From: Gallibacter intestinalis
GTDB taxonomy: Bacteria; Bacillota; Clostridia; Peptostreptococcales; Anaerovoracaceae
Direction: 5' to 3'
Length of the DNA stretch: 64,000 bases
Assembly: GCF_014982745.1 (NCBI RefSeq)
Contig: NZ_JADCKA010000004.1
Location: forward strand, 1-64,000
Position 1 is the stretch's first letter, and every line of letters begins with the position of its first letter. A program made the translations under genes and the position numbers. Under the pieces are notes generated by a model. That model worked only from the letters and a program-made list of their open reading frames with translations, did no database searches and had not been told where the DNA came from. Positions 26,147-35,314 of this stretch are shown here, in pieces.

Positions 26147-27055
26147 ATGATTCTCAAAGATTTCAAACAGCTTCGCCAGTTGGTAGAAAGCGTCGACAAA
26201 AGAACTGTTGCAGTTGTTGCAGCCCACGACGCTCATACACTGGAAGCTGTTTTAAAAACAAAGGATGAAGGTATACTCGACCACATCCTCATCGGTAAAA
26301 AAGATGAAATCATCAAGATCGGAAACGAACTGGGATACGATGTTTCCCCTGATGTAATCATTGACAGCGACACCGACGAAGATGCCGTAGCTAAAGGTCT
26401 TGATCTTATCAAAACAGGCGGCGCCGATTTCCTTCAGAAGGGAATCCTTCAGACTTCCACTTTGCTTAAAGGTGTAGTCAACAAGGAAAACGGCATAAAA
26501 GCAAGAGATACCCTCAGCAATGTAGCTCTGTTGGATATTCCTGCATACCATAAGGTCGTAGGTTTGACAGACGGCGGTATGGTTATGTATCCGACTTTAG
26601 AGCAGAAAAAAGATATTATCGATAACGCAGTTGAAGTTTACAAAGCGCTCGGATACGACAATCCAAAGGTTGCCGTTCTCTGTGCAGTGGAAACTTTAAA
26701 TCCTAAGATGCCTGAAACCGTAGATGCAGCAGAACTTAAGAAAATGAATCAGGAAGGCATCATAAAGGGTTGTGTCGTTGAAGGACCTATTTCCTTTGAC
26801 CTGGCAGTTGATCCCGAAGCGGCAAAAATCAAAGGATATGAAAGCCCTGTGGCAGGAGATGCCGACATCATAATCATGCCGGATATTTCCGCAGGCAATC
26901 TGACATCCAAAGCTCTTACTGTTCTGGGCGGTGCAATGATGGCCGGAATAGTAATGGGCGCAAAATGTCCTATAGCTCTTAACTCCAGGAGCGCAGCATT
27001 TGAAGAAAAATACTATTCACTCCTGGCATGCGCATATATGATGAGCGCCAAATAG
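26147..27055 (+). CDS. ptb: Phosphate butyryltransferase (phosphotransacylase)
   Basis: Converts acyl-CoA and phosphate to acyl phosphate and CoA. The 302-residue protein aligns with the Ptb/Pta phosphotransacylase family (TVAVVAAHDAHTLEAVLKT at the start; VVEGPISFDLAVDPEAAKIKG and ADIIIMPDISAGNLTSKAL in the C-terminal half, which form the CoA/phosphate site). A strong AAAGGAG precedes the ATG. It opens an operon of keto-acid oxidoreductases and an acyl kinase, so isobutyryl-, isovaleryl- or aryl-acetyl-CoA are as likely as butyryl-CoA as substrates. Confidence 0.93.
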   Translation: MILKDFKQLRQLVESVDKRTVAVVAAHDAHTLEAVLKTKDEGILDHILIGKKDEIIKIGNELGYDVSPDVIIDSDTDEDAVAKGLDLIKTGGADFLQKGILQTSTLLKGVVNKENGIKARDTLSNVALLDIPAYHKVVGLTDGGMVMYPTLEQKKDIIDNAVEVYKALGYDNPKVAVLCAVETLNPKMPETVDAAELKKMNQEGIIKGCVVEGPISFDLAVDPEAAKIKGYESPVAGDADIIIMPDISAGNLTSKALTVLGGAMMAGIVMGAKCPIALNSRSAAFEEKYYSLLACAYMMSAK

Positions 27056-27083
27056 GCGCCCCACTAAGGAGGTAAATGGAATC

Positions 27084-28865
27084 ATGAAAAAACTGATGAC
27101 AGGCGACGAAGCAGTCGCAAGAGGAGCTTATGAAGCAGGCGTCCGTTACGCCTCAGCTTATCCGGGAACTCCGAGCACAGAAATACTTGAAAATATCGCA
27201 ACCTATGACGAAATAGATGCATCATGGGCACCAAATGAAAAGGTGGCTCTTGAAACGGTAATAGGAGCTTCCTTTGCAGGAGCAAGATCAATAGCATCTA
27301 TGAAGCACGTTGGTGTCAATGTAGCTGCAGACCCACTCTTCACATGGGGATACACCGGAGTTAATGCCGGCGGCGTTATAGTAACCGCCGATGAGCCTGG
27401 TATGTATTCCTCACAGAACGAGCAGGACAACAGAAATTATGCCAAATCTGCAAAAATCGCTATGTTTGAGCCTGCAGACAGCCAAGAATGTATCGATATG
27501 GTAAAAGAAGCCTACGAAGTGAGCGAAAAGTACGATACACCTGTAATGCTTAGAATGACAACCCGTGTATGCCATTCAAAATCCATAGTTGAGCTTAAGG
27601 ACAGGAATGAAGTTGCTCTCAAGGAATGGACAAAAAATCCTCAGAAATATGTTACTCTTCCTGCCCACGCAAGACCTCTCAGAGTAAAGGTCGAAGAAAG
27701 ACTCGAAAAGCTTGCCGAATACTCGGAAAACACTCCGTTTAACAAAGTTGAAATGCACGACACAAAGATGGGCTTTATCGTTTCCGGCATCTGTTACTAC
27801 TATGCCAAGGAAGCCTTTGGCGACAACGCTTCATATTTGAAGCTGGGATTCACAAATCCTATGCCTGCAAATATGATTAAAGATTTCGCAAGCAAAGTTG
27901 ATAAAGTATACATCCTTGAAGAGAACGACCCGTTTATCGAAGATTTCGTTAAATCTCTTGGCATCGAATGTACAGGAAAGGAACTCTTCCCTAAGTGGGG
28001 AGAAATGACTTCCGATGTAGTAAAGGAAGCAGTTACAGGCGAAAAACTCGACACCATCGATTTTGATAGAAGCAAGTTAATTGCTAGAGCTCCAAGCTTC
28101 TGTGCAGGATGTCCTCACAGAGGATTCTTCTACAGACTCGGCAAGAGAAAAGATATTATGATCAGCGGTGATATAGGCTGCTACACTTTGGCAGCTACAG
28201 GCCCTTACAACGCTATGGATTCCTGTATCTGCATGGGCGGCAGCATCAGCGTAGGACACGGAGCTTCAAAGGCCTTTAATATGGGTGACACAGGCCGAAG
28301 AGTCGTTACAGTGTTGGGAGATTCAACCTTCTTCCACACAGGTGTAAACTCGCTGATTAACACCGTATACAACAACAGCAATACAATCAATGTTATCCTT
28401 GATAACCGCATCACAGGCATGACAGGTCATCAGCAGAACCCTGGTTCTGGTTTCAACGCCAAGGGCGAACCTGCAAACCTGATTGATCTTGAAACTCTAG
28501 TAAAAGCCATAGGCATCAAGCATATATTTGTCATCGACCCTAACGACCTTAAGGCTGTTGACGAAGCCATCGATAAATGTCTGGCAATCAAGGATGAGCC
28601 TTCTGTAATAATCACAAGATGGCCTTGCGTACTCAAAAAGTTCTCCCAGGCAGATTTGGATGAATTTGAAAATCTCTTTGCCACAAAGAACTATGTTGAC
28701 CACGATAAATGCATAGGATGCAAAGCATGTCTTGGTACAGGATGCCCTGCCATGAGTTTTGATAAGGAAGCAAAGAAAGTAAATATAGACAGCTCCAGCT
28801 GCGTAGGCTGCGACGTATGCGCTCAGGTATGTCCTGTAAACGCAATCTCAAAGGAGGCTAAATAA
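27084..28865 (+). CDS. iorA: Indolepyruvate ferredoxin oxidoreductase alpha subunit
   Basis: Thiamine-diphosphate enzyme oxidising aryl pyruvates (from Trp, Phe, Tyr) to aryl-acetyl-CoA with reduction of ferredoxin. The 593-residue protein carries the pyrimidine-binding domain first (YPGTPSTEILENIA), the TPP site in the middle (CAGCPHRG, then GDIGCYTLA and GDSTFFHTGVNSLINTVYNNSNTINVILDN), and two [4Fe-4S] motifs at the C terminus (CIGCKACLGTGCP and CVGCDVCAQVCP). It lies 28 bp after ptb and is followed at once by iorB. Confidence 0.95.
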   Translation: MKKLMTGDEAVARGAYEAGVRYASAYPGTPSTEILENIATYDEIDASWAPNEKVALETVIGASFAGARSIASMKHVGVNVAADPLFTWGYTGVNAGGVIVTADEPGMYSSQNEQDNRNYAKSAKIAMFEPADSQECIDMVKEAYEVSEKYDTPVMLRMTTRVCHSKSIVELKDRNEVALKEWTKNPQKYVTLPAHARPLRVKVEERLEKLAEYSENTPFNKVEMHDTKMGFIVSGICYYYAKEAFGDNASYLKLGFTNPMPANMIKDFASKVDKVYILEENDPFIEDFVKSLGIECTGKELFPKWGEMTSDVVKEAVTGEKLDTIDFDRSKLIARAPSFCAGCPHRGFFYRLGKRKDIMISGDIGCYTLAATGPYNAMDSCICMGGSISVGHGASKAFNMGDTGRRVVTVLGDSTFFHTGVNSLINTVYNNSNTINVILDNRITGMTGHQQNPGSGFNAKGEPANLIDLETLVKAIGIKHIFVIDPNDLKAVDEAIDKCLAIKDEPSVIITRWPCVLKKFSQADLDEFENLFATKNYVDHDKCIGCKACLGTGCPAMSFDKEAKKVNIDSSSCVGCDVCAQVCPVNAISKEAK

Positions 28866-28866
28866 C

Positions 28867-29436
28867 ATGACTAAAAGTATATTACTGGTCGGCGTAGGCG
28901 GACAGGGAACTATCCTTGCCAGCAAGATATTGACCACCGGTCTCATGGAAGCCGGATACGATGTAAAAATGAGCGAAATACACGGTATGTCCCAGAGAGG
29001 CGGAAGCGTTTCCTCACAGGTGCGTTACGGAGATAAGGTTTACTCACCTGTAATTGAGAAAGGCAGCGCAGACATCATCGTTTCCTTTGAAAAGATGGAA
29101 GCCTTGAGAAATCTGGACTACCTGAAAAAAGGCGGAAAGCTAGTTATCAATGACGAACAGATTGATTCCATGTCCGTTATCACAGGAAAGGAAGAATATC
29201 CTGATGACGTATTGGAAGAAATCGAAAAGCATGCCCAGGCCACAGTGCTTAATGCCACTGCCATGGCAGAAGAACTGGGCAATGTAAAAGCAGCCAATAT
29301 CATTCTTCTGGGCACCATAATCAAATCCATGGGCCTTGAAGATATCGACTGGGACAGCATCTTAAAGGATAATATCAAACCTCAGTTCCTGGAGCTGAAC
29401 CTTAAAGCGATAAAAGTCGGAATGGATGCTGTATAA
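28867..29436 (+). CDS. iorB: Indolepyruvate ferredoxin oxidoreductase beta subunit
   Basis: The 189-residue gamma-domain-type subunit of the IorAB enzyme. Family features are LLVGVGGQGTILASKILT at the N terminus and SEIHGMSQRGGSVSSQVRYG near residue 40. It starts one base after the iorA stop and is followed 19 bp later by the acyl kinase. Confidence 0.94.
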   Translation: MTKSILLVGVGGQGTILASKILTTGLMEAGYDVKMSEIHGMSQRGGSVSSQVRYGDKVYSPVIEKGSADIIVSFEKMEALRNLDYLKKGGKLVINDEQIDSMSVITGKEEYPDDVLEEIEKHAQATVLNATAMAEELGNVKAANIILLGTIIKSMGLEDIDWDSILKDNIKPQFLELNLKAIKVGMDAV

Positions 29437-29455
29437 AAAACGGAGGTAATTACCA

Positions 29456-30535
29456 ATGGCACATAAACTGCTGATAATAAACCCGGGTTCAACCAGCACA
29501 AAGCTAGCCATCTACGAAGATGGCACAAAGCTTGTGCAGGAGAACATAGAACATGATGCCGAGGAACTTAAGAAGTATGAAAACATAGCTGATCAGGTTC
29601 CTTACAGACGAGGCATCATCGATGAATTCCTCAAAAGAAACGGTACATCACCAGAAGACCTCTCTGCCGTAGTCGGCAGAGGAGGCCTGGTGAAAGGTCT
29701 TCATCCAGGCGGATATATAGTTAATCAGGACCTTTATACCGCTCTTGGAGACGAAAGATACTGTTCCCCTCACGCATCAGCTTTGGGCGGTCTTTTAGCA
29801 AAGCCTATTGCAGATGATCAGGGAATACCGGCATATATTTACGATGCCGTAACCGGCGGAGACCTGGATCCTGTATTTGAGCTTACAGGTATGCCTGAAC
29901 TTAAGAGAAAGGGAGAAAGCCATCTCTTAAACAGCCATGCTATGGCAATCAAATATGCTGAAGAACACGGTAAAAAGTACGAGGATATGAATTTTATAAT
30001 CGCCCATATGGGTGGAGGCACTTCCGTAAGTGCACACGGCGGCGGAAGATTTATCGATTGCATCGGTGACGATGAAGGACATATGTCACCTGAAAGAGCC
30101 GGCACTTTTTCTTCCATTGACTTTATGGATCTTTGCTATTCCGGCAAATTTACAAAAGCAGAAATGAAGAAAAAACTCAGAGGCGAAGGTGGTATGGCTG
30201 CATATCTCGGAACCAGCGACTGCCGTAAGATTGAAGAAATGATAGAAAAAGGCGACGAAAAGGCCAAGCTGGTCTACGAAGCCGAAGCACTGCACATCTC
30301 CAAGGATATAGGCCAGATGGCAGTTTCTCACAAAGGTAAAGTTGATGTGATCATCCTTACAGGCGGTGTGGCTCACTCAAAGATGCTCACCGATATGATA
30401 AAAGGGTATGTTGAGTTCATCGCTCCTGTTGCTGTAATGGCCGGCGAAAGCGAAATGGACGCGCTTGCCCTTGGCGGTCTGAGACTGTTGACAGGCAAAG
30501 AGTCTCCTCAAACATACACTTTGCCTGTCAAATAA
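29456..30535 (+). CDS. buk: Butyrate kinase / branched-chain fatty-acid kinase
   Basis: Makes ATP from acyl phosphate, completing the Ptb-Buk route. This ASKHA-fold enzyme shows LLIINPGSTSTKLAIYED at the N terminus, the NSHAMAIKYAEE and AHMGGGTSVSAHGGGRFID phosphate loops, and ILTGGVAHSKML near the C terminus. The 359-residue length is typical. It is separated from ptb by iorAB, which supports a role with amino-acid-derived acyl groups rather than a dedicated butyrate pathway. Confidence 0.95.
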   Translation: MAHKLLIINPGSTSTKLAIYEDGTKLVQENIEHDAEELKKYENIADQVPYRRGIIDEFLKRNGTSPEDLSAVVGRGGLVKGLHPGGYIVNQDLYTALGDERYCSPHASALGGLLAKPIADDQGIPAYIYDAVTGGDLDPVFELTGMPELKRKGESHLLNSHAMAIKYAEEHGKKYEDMNFIIAHMGGGTSVSAHGGGRFIDCIGDDEGHMSPERAGTFSSIDFMDLCYSGKFTKAEMKKKLRGEGGMAAYLGTSDCRKIEEMIEKGDEKAKLVYEAEALHISKDIGQMAVSHKGKVDVIILTGGVAHSKMLTDMIKGYVEFIAPVAVMAGESEMDALALGGLRLLTGKESPQTYTLPVK

Positions 30536-30554
30536 AACAATTATGGAGGTTTAA

Positions 30555-31247
30555 ATGCAATCAGTCCTAAAGAATATGCTCAAGACAAAAAAGAATTTCG
30601 TCTTCGTCGGAGAGGCAGGATGCGGCAAAAGCGAGCTTGCTATCAATTTTGCCCTCAACATGGCGAAGATATCAGATATGCCGGTGCATTTCTTTGATAT
30701 GGACCAGACTAAGCCTCTTTTCCGTTCAAGAGATGTAGCAAAACTTCTCGAAGACGGAGGAGTAAGCGTTCATTATCAGGATCAGCTTTTTGACGCCCCT
30801 ACCACACCGGGTGGCGTGCGAGGCCTTATGTCAAACCCTAAGACAATTGTCATTATGGATGTAGGTGGAGATCATACCGGCGCCCGAATAATAGGAGCAT
30901 ACGAAGAGTATCTAAACAAAGAAGACTGTCAGAACTTCTTTGTTATAAACTCCTACAGGCCATGGTCAAGGGAGCTTTTGGCAATAGACGGAACTATGGC
31001 AAGCGTACTTGGTATGGCACGCATTGATTTATCTAACATATCGGTAATAAGCAATCCAAATCTGGGGCTGGACACTTCGGCTGAGGAAGTACTTGAAGGA
31101 CATAAAAATCTTCTAGGCACACTGGACGGTCACCTTAATGTCGACTACTTAAGCGTCCTCGAAGACCTTTGTCCTGCGGTACAAGATAAAACCGATATCC
31201 CGCTGATACCTGTTAATTTATATCTGACATATGAATGGCTAAAATAA
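30555..31247 (+). CDS. P-loop NTPase of unknown function in the keto-acid operon
   Basis: A 230-residue soluble protein with a clear Walker A loop, GEAGCGKS (residues 19-26), a VHFFDMDQTKPLFRSRDVAK segment resembling the deviant MinD/SIMIBI switch region, and IVIMDVGGDHTGAR as a Walker-B-like strand. I do not recognise a named family. It has neither the cysteines expected of an iron-sulfur scaffold nor a membrane segment. It sits 19 bp after buk and 20 bp before the ferredoxin-type subunit of the second oxidoreductase, so it may help assemble or load that enzyme (inference from context). Confidence 0.8.
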   Translation: MQSVLKNMLKTKKNFVFVGEAGCGKSELAINFALNMAKISDMPVHFFDMDQTKPLFRSRDVAKLLEDGGVSVHYQDQLFDAPTTPGGVRGLMSNPKTIVIMDVGGDHTGARIIGAYEEYLNKEDCQNFFVINSYRPWSRELLAIDGTMASVLGMARIDLSNISVISNPNLGLDTSAEEVLEGHKNLLGTLDGHLNVDYLSVLEDLCPAVQDKTDIPLIPVNLYLTYEWLK

Positions 31248-31267
31248 TTTCAACCAGGAGGTAAGAA

Positions 31268-31483
31268 ATGGCAAAAGGAAAAGTTGAAATTAGAGCAGAG
31301 AGCTGCAAAAGCTGCGGCTATTGCGTAAAGTTCTGCCCTAAAAATGTACTCGCCATAGGCGAAGAAGTTAATTCTAAAGGCTACCTATATGTAACTGCAG
31401 CAAATCCTGACGATTGTATAGGATGTGCTTCATGCGGAGTTATTTGTCCTGAGGCAGCTATCGAAGTATACAGGGAGGTTTAA
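31268..31483 (+). CDS. vorD: 2-oxoacid:ferredoxin oxidoreductase delta (ferredoxin-type) subunit
   Basis: A 71-residue protein with two [4Fe-4S] motifs, CKSCGYCVKFCP and CIGCASCGVICP. It is the electron-transfer subunit of the four-subunit enzyme encoded immediately downstream; KorD or VorD naming depends on the substrate. It ends 2 bp before the alpha-subunit gene. Confidence 0.9.
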   Translation: MAKGKVEIRAESCKSCGYCVKFCPKNVLAIGEEVNSKGYLYVTAANPDDCIGCASCGVICPEAAIEVYREV

Positions 31484-31485
31484 AC

Positions 31486-32565
31486 ATGGCAAGAATATTC
31501 ATGAAAGGTTGCGAAGCAATCGCGGAAGCTGCCACAAGAGCCGGCTGCAGATTCTTCGCTGGTTATCCTATCACACCGCAGAATGAAATCCCGGAATATT
31601 TCTCAAGAAGAATGCCTGAGGTAAACGGTGTGTTTGTACAGGGCGAAAGTGAAGTAGCTTCTGTAAATATGCTCTACGGAGCAATCCAGACAGGAACTAG
31701 ATCAATGAGTTCATCATCCAGTACAGGTATCAGCCTGTACAGTGAAGGCGTTTCCTACTGCAATGCAGCCCGTCTTCCAATCGTATATGTAAATGTACAG
31801 CGTGGAGGCCCTGGTGTAGGTGCGATACAGCCAGCACAGCAGGATTATCTGCAGGCTACTAAAGCTTCCGGTAGCGGCGGCTTTGAAATGATTGTACTCT
31901 CCCCTTCCTCAGTACAGGAAGCAGTGGATATGACTTACGAAGCCTTTGATCTGGCTGAAAAATACAGCAACCCTGTACTCATTCTTACAGACGGTGTAAT
32001 GGGTACAATGATGGAACCTGTTGAACTGCCTCCAATGAAGAGCGACGAAGAAATCGCTAAGCTCAAAGAAGCAAGAAGAGCAGTTTCCGCCGTAGGACAT
32101 AGCCCTGAAGAACAGGTAAGAATTCTTCCAGGTGGCGTAGGCGCAAGCTTTGAAGCTGCAAACATCGACGCTTACAACATGTACAAAGACTGGGCAGAAA
32201 ACGAAGTCAGAGTTGAAGAATTCATGGTTGACGACGCAGAAATCATCCTGGCAGCATACGGCATTTCAGCTCGTATCGCAAGAGTTGCCGTTAAAAACCT
32301 TCGTGCAGAAGGCATAAAAGCCGGAATGATCAGACCTATCGCCGTTCATCCATTCCCATATAAATCCTTTGAAAATCTCGACTTTAACCGTGTAAAGGGA
32401 ATCTTGGATATAGAAATGTCAATCCCTCCTCAGATGAAGTGGGATGTGGAACATGCCGTACACGGCAGATGTCCAATAGCTGAATGTCTCAAATCCGGCG
32501 GTGAGCTTATGACAAGTGAAAAGGTTATGAACGCCGCTAGAGAACTGGCAAAGGAGGTATTGTAA
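31486..32565 (+). CDS. vorB: 2-oxoacid:ferredoxin oxidoreductase alpha subunit (VorB/KorA type)
   Basis: A 359-residue subunit with the pyrimidine-binding domain (GYPITPQNEIPEYFSRRMPE, then QGESEVASVNMLYGA) and the C-terminal transketolase-type domain (AAYGISARIARVAVKNLR, GMIRPIAVHPFPYK). Together with the next two genes it oxidises a 2-oxoacid to acyl-CoA. The Ptb-Buk context favours branched-chain 2-oxoacids, but 2-oxoglutarate enzymes look alike. It overlaps the beta subunit by one base. Confidence 0.92.
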   Translation: MARIFMKGCEAIAEAATRAGCRFFAGYPITPQNEIPEYFSRRMPEVNGVFVQGESEVASVNMLYGAIQTGTRSMSSSSSTGISLYSEGVSYCNAARLPIVYVNVQRGGPGVGAIQPAQQDYLQATKASGSGGFEMIVLSPSSVQEAVDMTYEAFDLAEKYSNPVLILTDGVMGTMMEPVELPPMKSDEEIAKLKEARRAVSAVGHSPEEQVRILPGGVGASFEAANIDAYNMYKDWAENEVRVEEFMVDDAEIILAAYGISARIARVAVKNLRAEGIKAGMIRPIAVHPFPYKSFENLDFNRVKGILDIEMSIPPQMKWDVEHAVHGRCPIAECLKSGGELMTSEKVMNAARELAKEVL

Positions 32566-33314
32566 TGGAAAAAGTTTATAAAAGAACCATCGGTATCAAG
32601 CCGGATGCCGTTTCAGGTTTCTGTCCGGGATGTATGCACGGTACAGTCCACAAGCTCATCGGCGAAGTGGTTGAAGAACTGGGCATGCTGGATAAGCTGG
32701 TAAGATGCGAAGGTATCGGATGCTGCGGACTTGGTCAGCTTTATGTTTCCCACGACCTTAACATCTCTGCCCACGGCAGAGCCTGCGCAGTTGCAACAGG
32801 TCTTAAGAGATCAAACCCTGATTCTCTGGTATACACATACCAGGGCGACGGCGACCTGGCTTCCATCGGTCTTGCGGAAACCATGTCAGCTGCCAACAGA
32901 GGTGAAAATATAACAGTAATATTTGTAAACAACGGTATATATGGTATGACAGGCGGACAGCTGGCTCCTACTACCCTTATCGGTATGAAGGCAACTACAG
33001 CACCTCAGGGAAGACAGGCTGAAGAACACGGATACCCTATCCATATGTGCGAAGTTCTCAACCAGCTGACAGCACCGGTATATCTTGAAAGGACTTCCTG
33101 CAACACACCGGCTAATGTAAGAAAGACAAAGGCCGCAATCAAGAAGGCCTTCCAGAATCAGATTGACGGAAAAGGCTTCTCCATGGTAGAAATCGTAACT
33201 TCATGCCCTACCAACTGGGGAATGAGCGAACTGAAAGCACTTGACTTCCTGGAAGAGAAGATGTTTGCCGAATTCCCTCTGGGAGTTGTCAGAGACAAGA
33301 CAAAGGAGGAGTAG
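32565..33314 (+). CDS. vorA: 2-oxoacid:ferredoxin oxidoreductase beta subunit (TPP-binding)
   Basis: A 249-residue thiamine-diphosphate subunit. CPGCMHGTVHKLIGEV near residue 21 and CEGIGCCG give cluster-linked cysteines, and YTYQGDGDLASIGLAETMSAANRGENITVIFVNNGIYGMTGGQ is the TPP/Mg site (GDG ... NN) with the GMTGGQ motif of this enzyme class. The substrate is not determined by sequence alone. Confidence 0.93.
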   Translation: MEKVYKRTIGIKPDAVSGFCPGCMHGTVHKLIGEVVEELGMLDKLVRCEGIGCCGLGQLYVSHDLNISAHGRACAVATGLKRSNPDSLVYTYQGDGDLASIGLAETMSAANRGENITVIFVNNGIYGMTGGQLAPTTLIGMKATTAPQGRQAEEHGYPIHMCEVLNQLTAPVYLERTSCNTPANVRKTKAAIKKAFQNQIDGKGFSMVEIVTSCPTNWGMSELKALDFLEEKMFAEFPLGVVRDKTKEE

Positions 33315-33317
33315 AAC

Positions 33318-33866
33318 ATGGAAAGAAATCTTATTGTAGCAGGATTCGGCGGACAGGGCGTTATGATGCTGGGAACTCTTCTGGCACAGGCCACCTGCGA
33401 GTCTACAGATAAACACGTTACCTATTTCCCTTCCTACGGCGCAGAAATGCGTGGAGGTACAGCAAACTGTTATGTTGTAATCTCCGATGACGAAATAGGC
33501 GCTCCGATTATGGACTCCGTTGAAGACCTTATTGTAATGAACGATCCATCTCTCGTAAGATTTAAAGACAGAGTAAAACCGGGCGGATTCCTGTTTATCA
33601 ACAGCACAATCTGCAAAACACCTGTAGAAAGAGACGATATTACAGTTGTTGAAGTTCCTGTAACCCATATGGCACAGGAAATGGGCAACCCTAAGGTTCT
33701 TAACATCATCATGCTTGGAGCATATATCGGAGCTACAGAAGTAGTACCTAAGGATGTAATTATTGAAGCCATCAAAAATAAACTGGGCAAGAAAAAGCCT
33801 GAATTCCTCCCTACAAACCTTGAAGCATTCGAAAAAGGTTATGAAATAGGACAGGCTCACAAATAA
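33318..33866 (+). CDS. vorC: 2-oxoacid:ferredoxin oxidoreductase gamma subunit
   Basis: A 182-residue gamma subunit with the opening LIVAGFGGQGVMMLGTLLAQA and YFPSYGAEMRGGTANCYVVISDD typical of the family. It is the last gene of the nine-gene operon and is followed by a bidirectional terminator. Order D-alpha-beta-gamma is a common arrangement for Vor/Kor enzymes. Confidence 0.93.
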   Translation: MERNLIVAGFGGQGVMMLGTLLAQATCESTDKHVTYFPSYGAEMRGGTANCYVVISDDEIGAPIMDSVEDLIVMNDPSLVRFKDRVKPGGFLFINSTICKTPVERDDITVVEVPVTHMAQEMGNPKVLNIIMLGAYIGATEVVPKDVIIEAIKNKLGKKKPEFLPTNLEAFEKGYEIGQAHK

Positions 33867-33898
33867 TACAAACCCCAAAAACAAAACTATCTTTACAC

Positions 33899-33942
33899 AA
33901 AAGACAGGATCTCTCCCTTATCGAAGAAATCCTGTCTTTTGA
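33899..33942. terminator. Bidirectional terminator, keto-acid operon / histidine kinase
   Basis: Arms AAGACAGGAT (33901-33910) and ATCCTGTCTT (33929-33938), flanked by A-rich and T-rich tracts, serve both convergent transcripts. Confidence 0.85.
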
Positions 33943-33952
33943 ATTTAATTGA

Positions 33953-35314
33953 TTACAGCCTTATTGTAAATGTACTTCCAACTTCCGGCACACTTTCAAC
34001 TTCAACGCTGCCGCCATGGGCCTCCGCTATCCACTTCACCATGGAAAGTCCCAGACCGAAGCTATCCTCATCGCTTCGGGATTTATCCACCTTGTAAAAT
34101 CTATCAAATATCCGTTCTCTATTTTCTTTAGAAATCCCCACTCCATTATCGATTACCTTTATGGTAATGGTTTCGTCTTTTTTCAATACCACCTTTACAA
34201 AAGGCTGCCGCTCTCCACTTTTATCTCTGTACTTTACAGCATTATTAACGAGATTTATGAGCATGCGCATTATCAGAGTTTCATCTCCCTTATACAATAC
34301 ATCCGGCTGTATCTCCCCTTCGATGCTTACACAGTTTTCTGATGCCAGAGAAGACATTTCATCGCATACGCTCTCACAGAGCATGGAAATATCGAATTCT
34401 TCCCTTTCTAGGGAATTGACCGTATTTATCGTGCGGGAAACCTGCATAAGCTGCTGTATCATGGACAGCATCCTCATACACTGTTTCTTTACATTTTCAA
34501 GGGCCTCTTTGTATTCAGACTCCCCTTGCTTAAGAGCGTATTCGCACTGAGCCAATATGACAGCCACAGGAGTTTTAAGCTCATGGGACACATCGGAGGT
34601 GAATTCCTTTTCCTGAACAAAGGCTTTTTCAAGGCGGTCTATCATCTCATTTAAGGTTTCCGCAAGATGATAAAGCTCGTCCTTGTTTTTGCCCAAAGGC
34701 AGCCTTACGGAAAGGTCATCTCCGCTGTTAATTTTTTCGGCAGCTCCCGTTATTTCCGCCACCGGCGCAAAGGCCTTTTTAGCCATAAAATGACCTGCCA
34801 CAAGGGCAATTACCACAAACAATGGCAGACATATTAACATAAGCAGTCCCACAGCAGCTATGGAATCCGTACCCGTATCCAGAGTATAGATTCCTCTTAT
34901 CCAGATACCATTTCCGTTATCATAGGTGTGAAAAAGATCATATGCCAGCCAGTCGTCTCCTTCTGTCTCCAGTTCGTGAAATTCTCCGTTTTCAAGAGGT
35001 GTAGTAGCCGGAAAGCCTGAAGGCATAGAACCCTTTATCCTATCCCCCTGGTCGCTGTAAACAAGCAGTGTAACTCCCCTGTAGTAAGAATCAAATCTGC
35101 TATCTATTTCTATTACATTGTTTTCGTAGGTTATGTCGTCAAAGCCATTTTGGACAGCTTGCATCAGATTGTCCTTGGCTACGGACCTGACCTGAGTACC
35201 GGCACTTAAAAATATAAAGGCGCAGACTATAAGGGCCATAATTACCAGTACGCCCGTATAGTAGAGAGTCAGTCTCCGTTTTATCGACATATTTTTAAAA
35301 GACATATCTTTCAT
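33953..35314 (-). CDS. Sensor histidine kinase
   Basis: A 453-residue membrane kinase. There are two transmembrane helices (about residues 14-34 and 155-178) enclosing a small extracellular sensor, followed by a HAMP domain, the H box EFTSDVSHELKTPVAVILAQ with the phosphorylated histidine, and the HATPase boxes (NLVNNAVKY, DNGVGISKENRERIFDRFY, GLGLSMVKWIAEAHGG). It is translationally coupled to the response regulator by a 4-base overlap. Its probable target is the divergent PepSY gene. Confidence 0.93.
   Translation of the reverse strand: MKDMSFKNMSIKRRLTLYYTGVLVIMALIVCAFIFLSAGTQVRSVAKDNLMQAVQNGFDDITYENNVIEIDSRFDSYYRGVTLLVYSDQGDRIKGSMPSGFPATTPLENGEFHELETEGDDWLAYDLFHTYDNGNGIWIRGIYTLDTGTDSIAAVGLLMLICLPLFVVIALVAGHFMAKKAFAPVAEITGAAEKINSGDDLSVRLPLGKNKDELYHLAETLNEMIDRLEKAFVQEKEFTSDVSHELKTPVAVILAQCEYALKQGESEYKEALENVKKQCMRMLSMIQQLMQVSRTINTVNSLEREEFDISMLCESVCDEMSSLASENCVSIEGEIQPDVLYKGDETLIMRMLINLVNNAVKYRDKSGERQPFVKVVLKKDETITIKVIDNGVGISKENRERIFDRFYKVDKSRSDEDSFGLGLSMVKWIAEAHGGSVEVESVPEVGSTFTIRL

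Noticed and set aside
31268-33866. Assignment of the four-subunit enzyme as 2-oxoglutarate oxidoreductase with certainty
   Set aside because: Kor and Vor subunits cannot be separated by eye; the operon context favours branched-chain keto acids, so the vor symbols are provisional.
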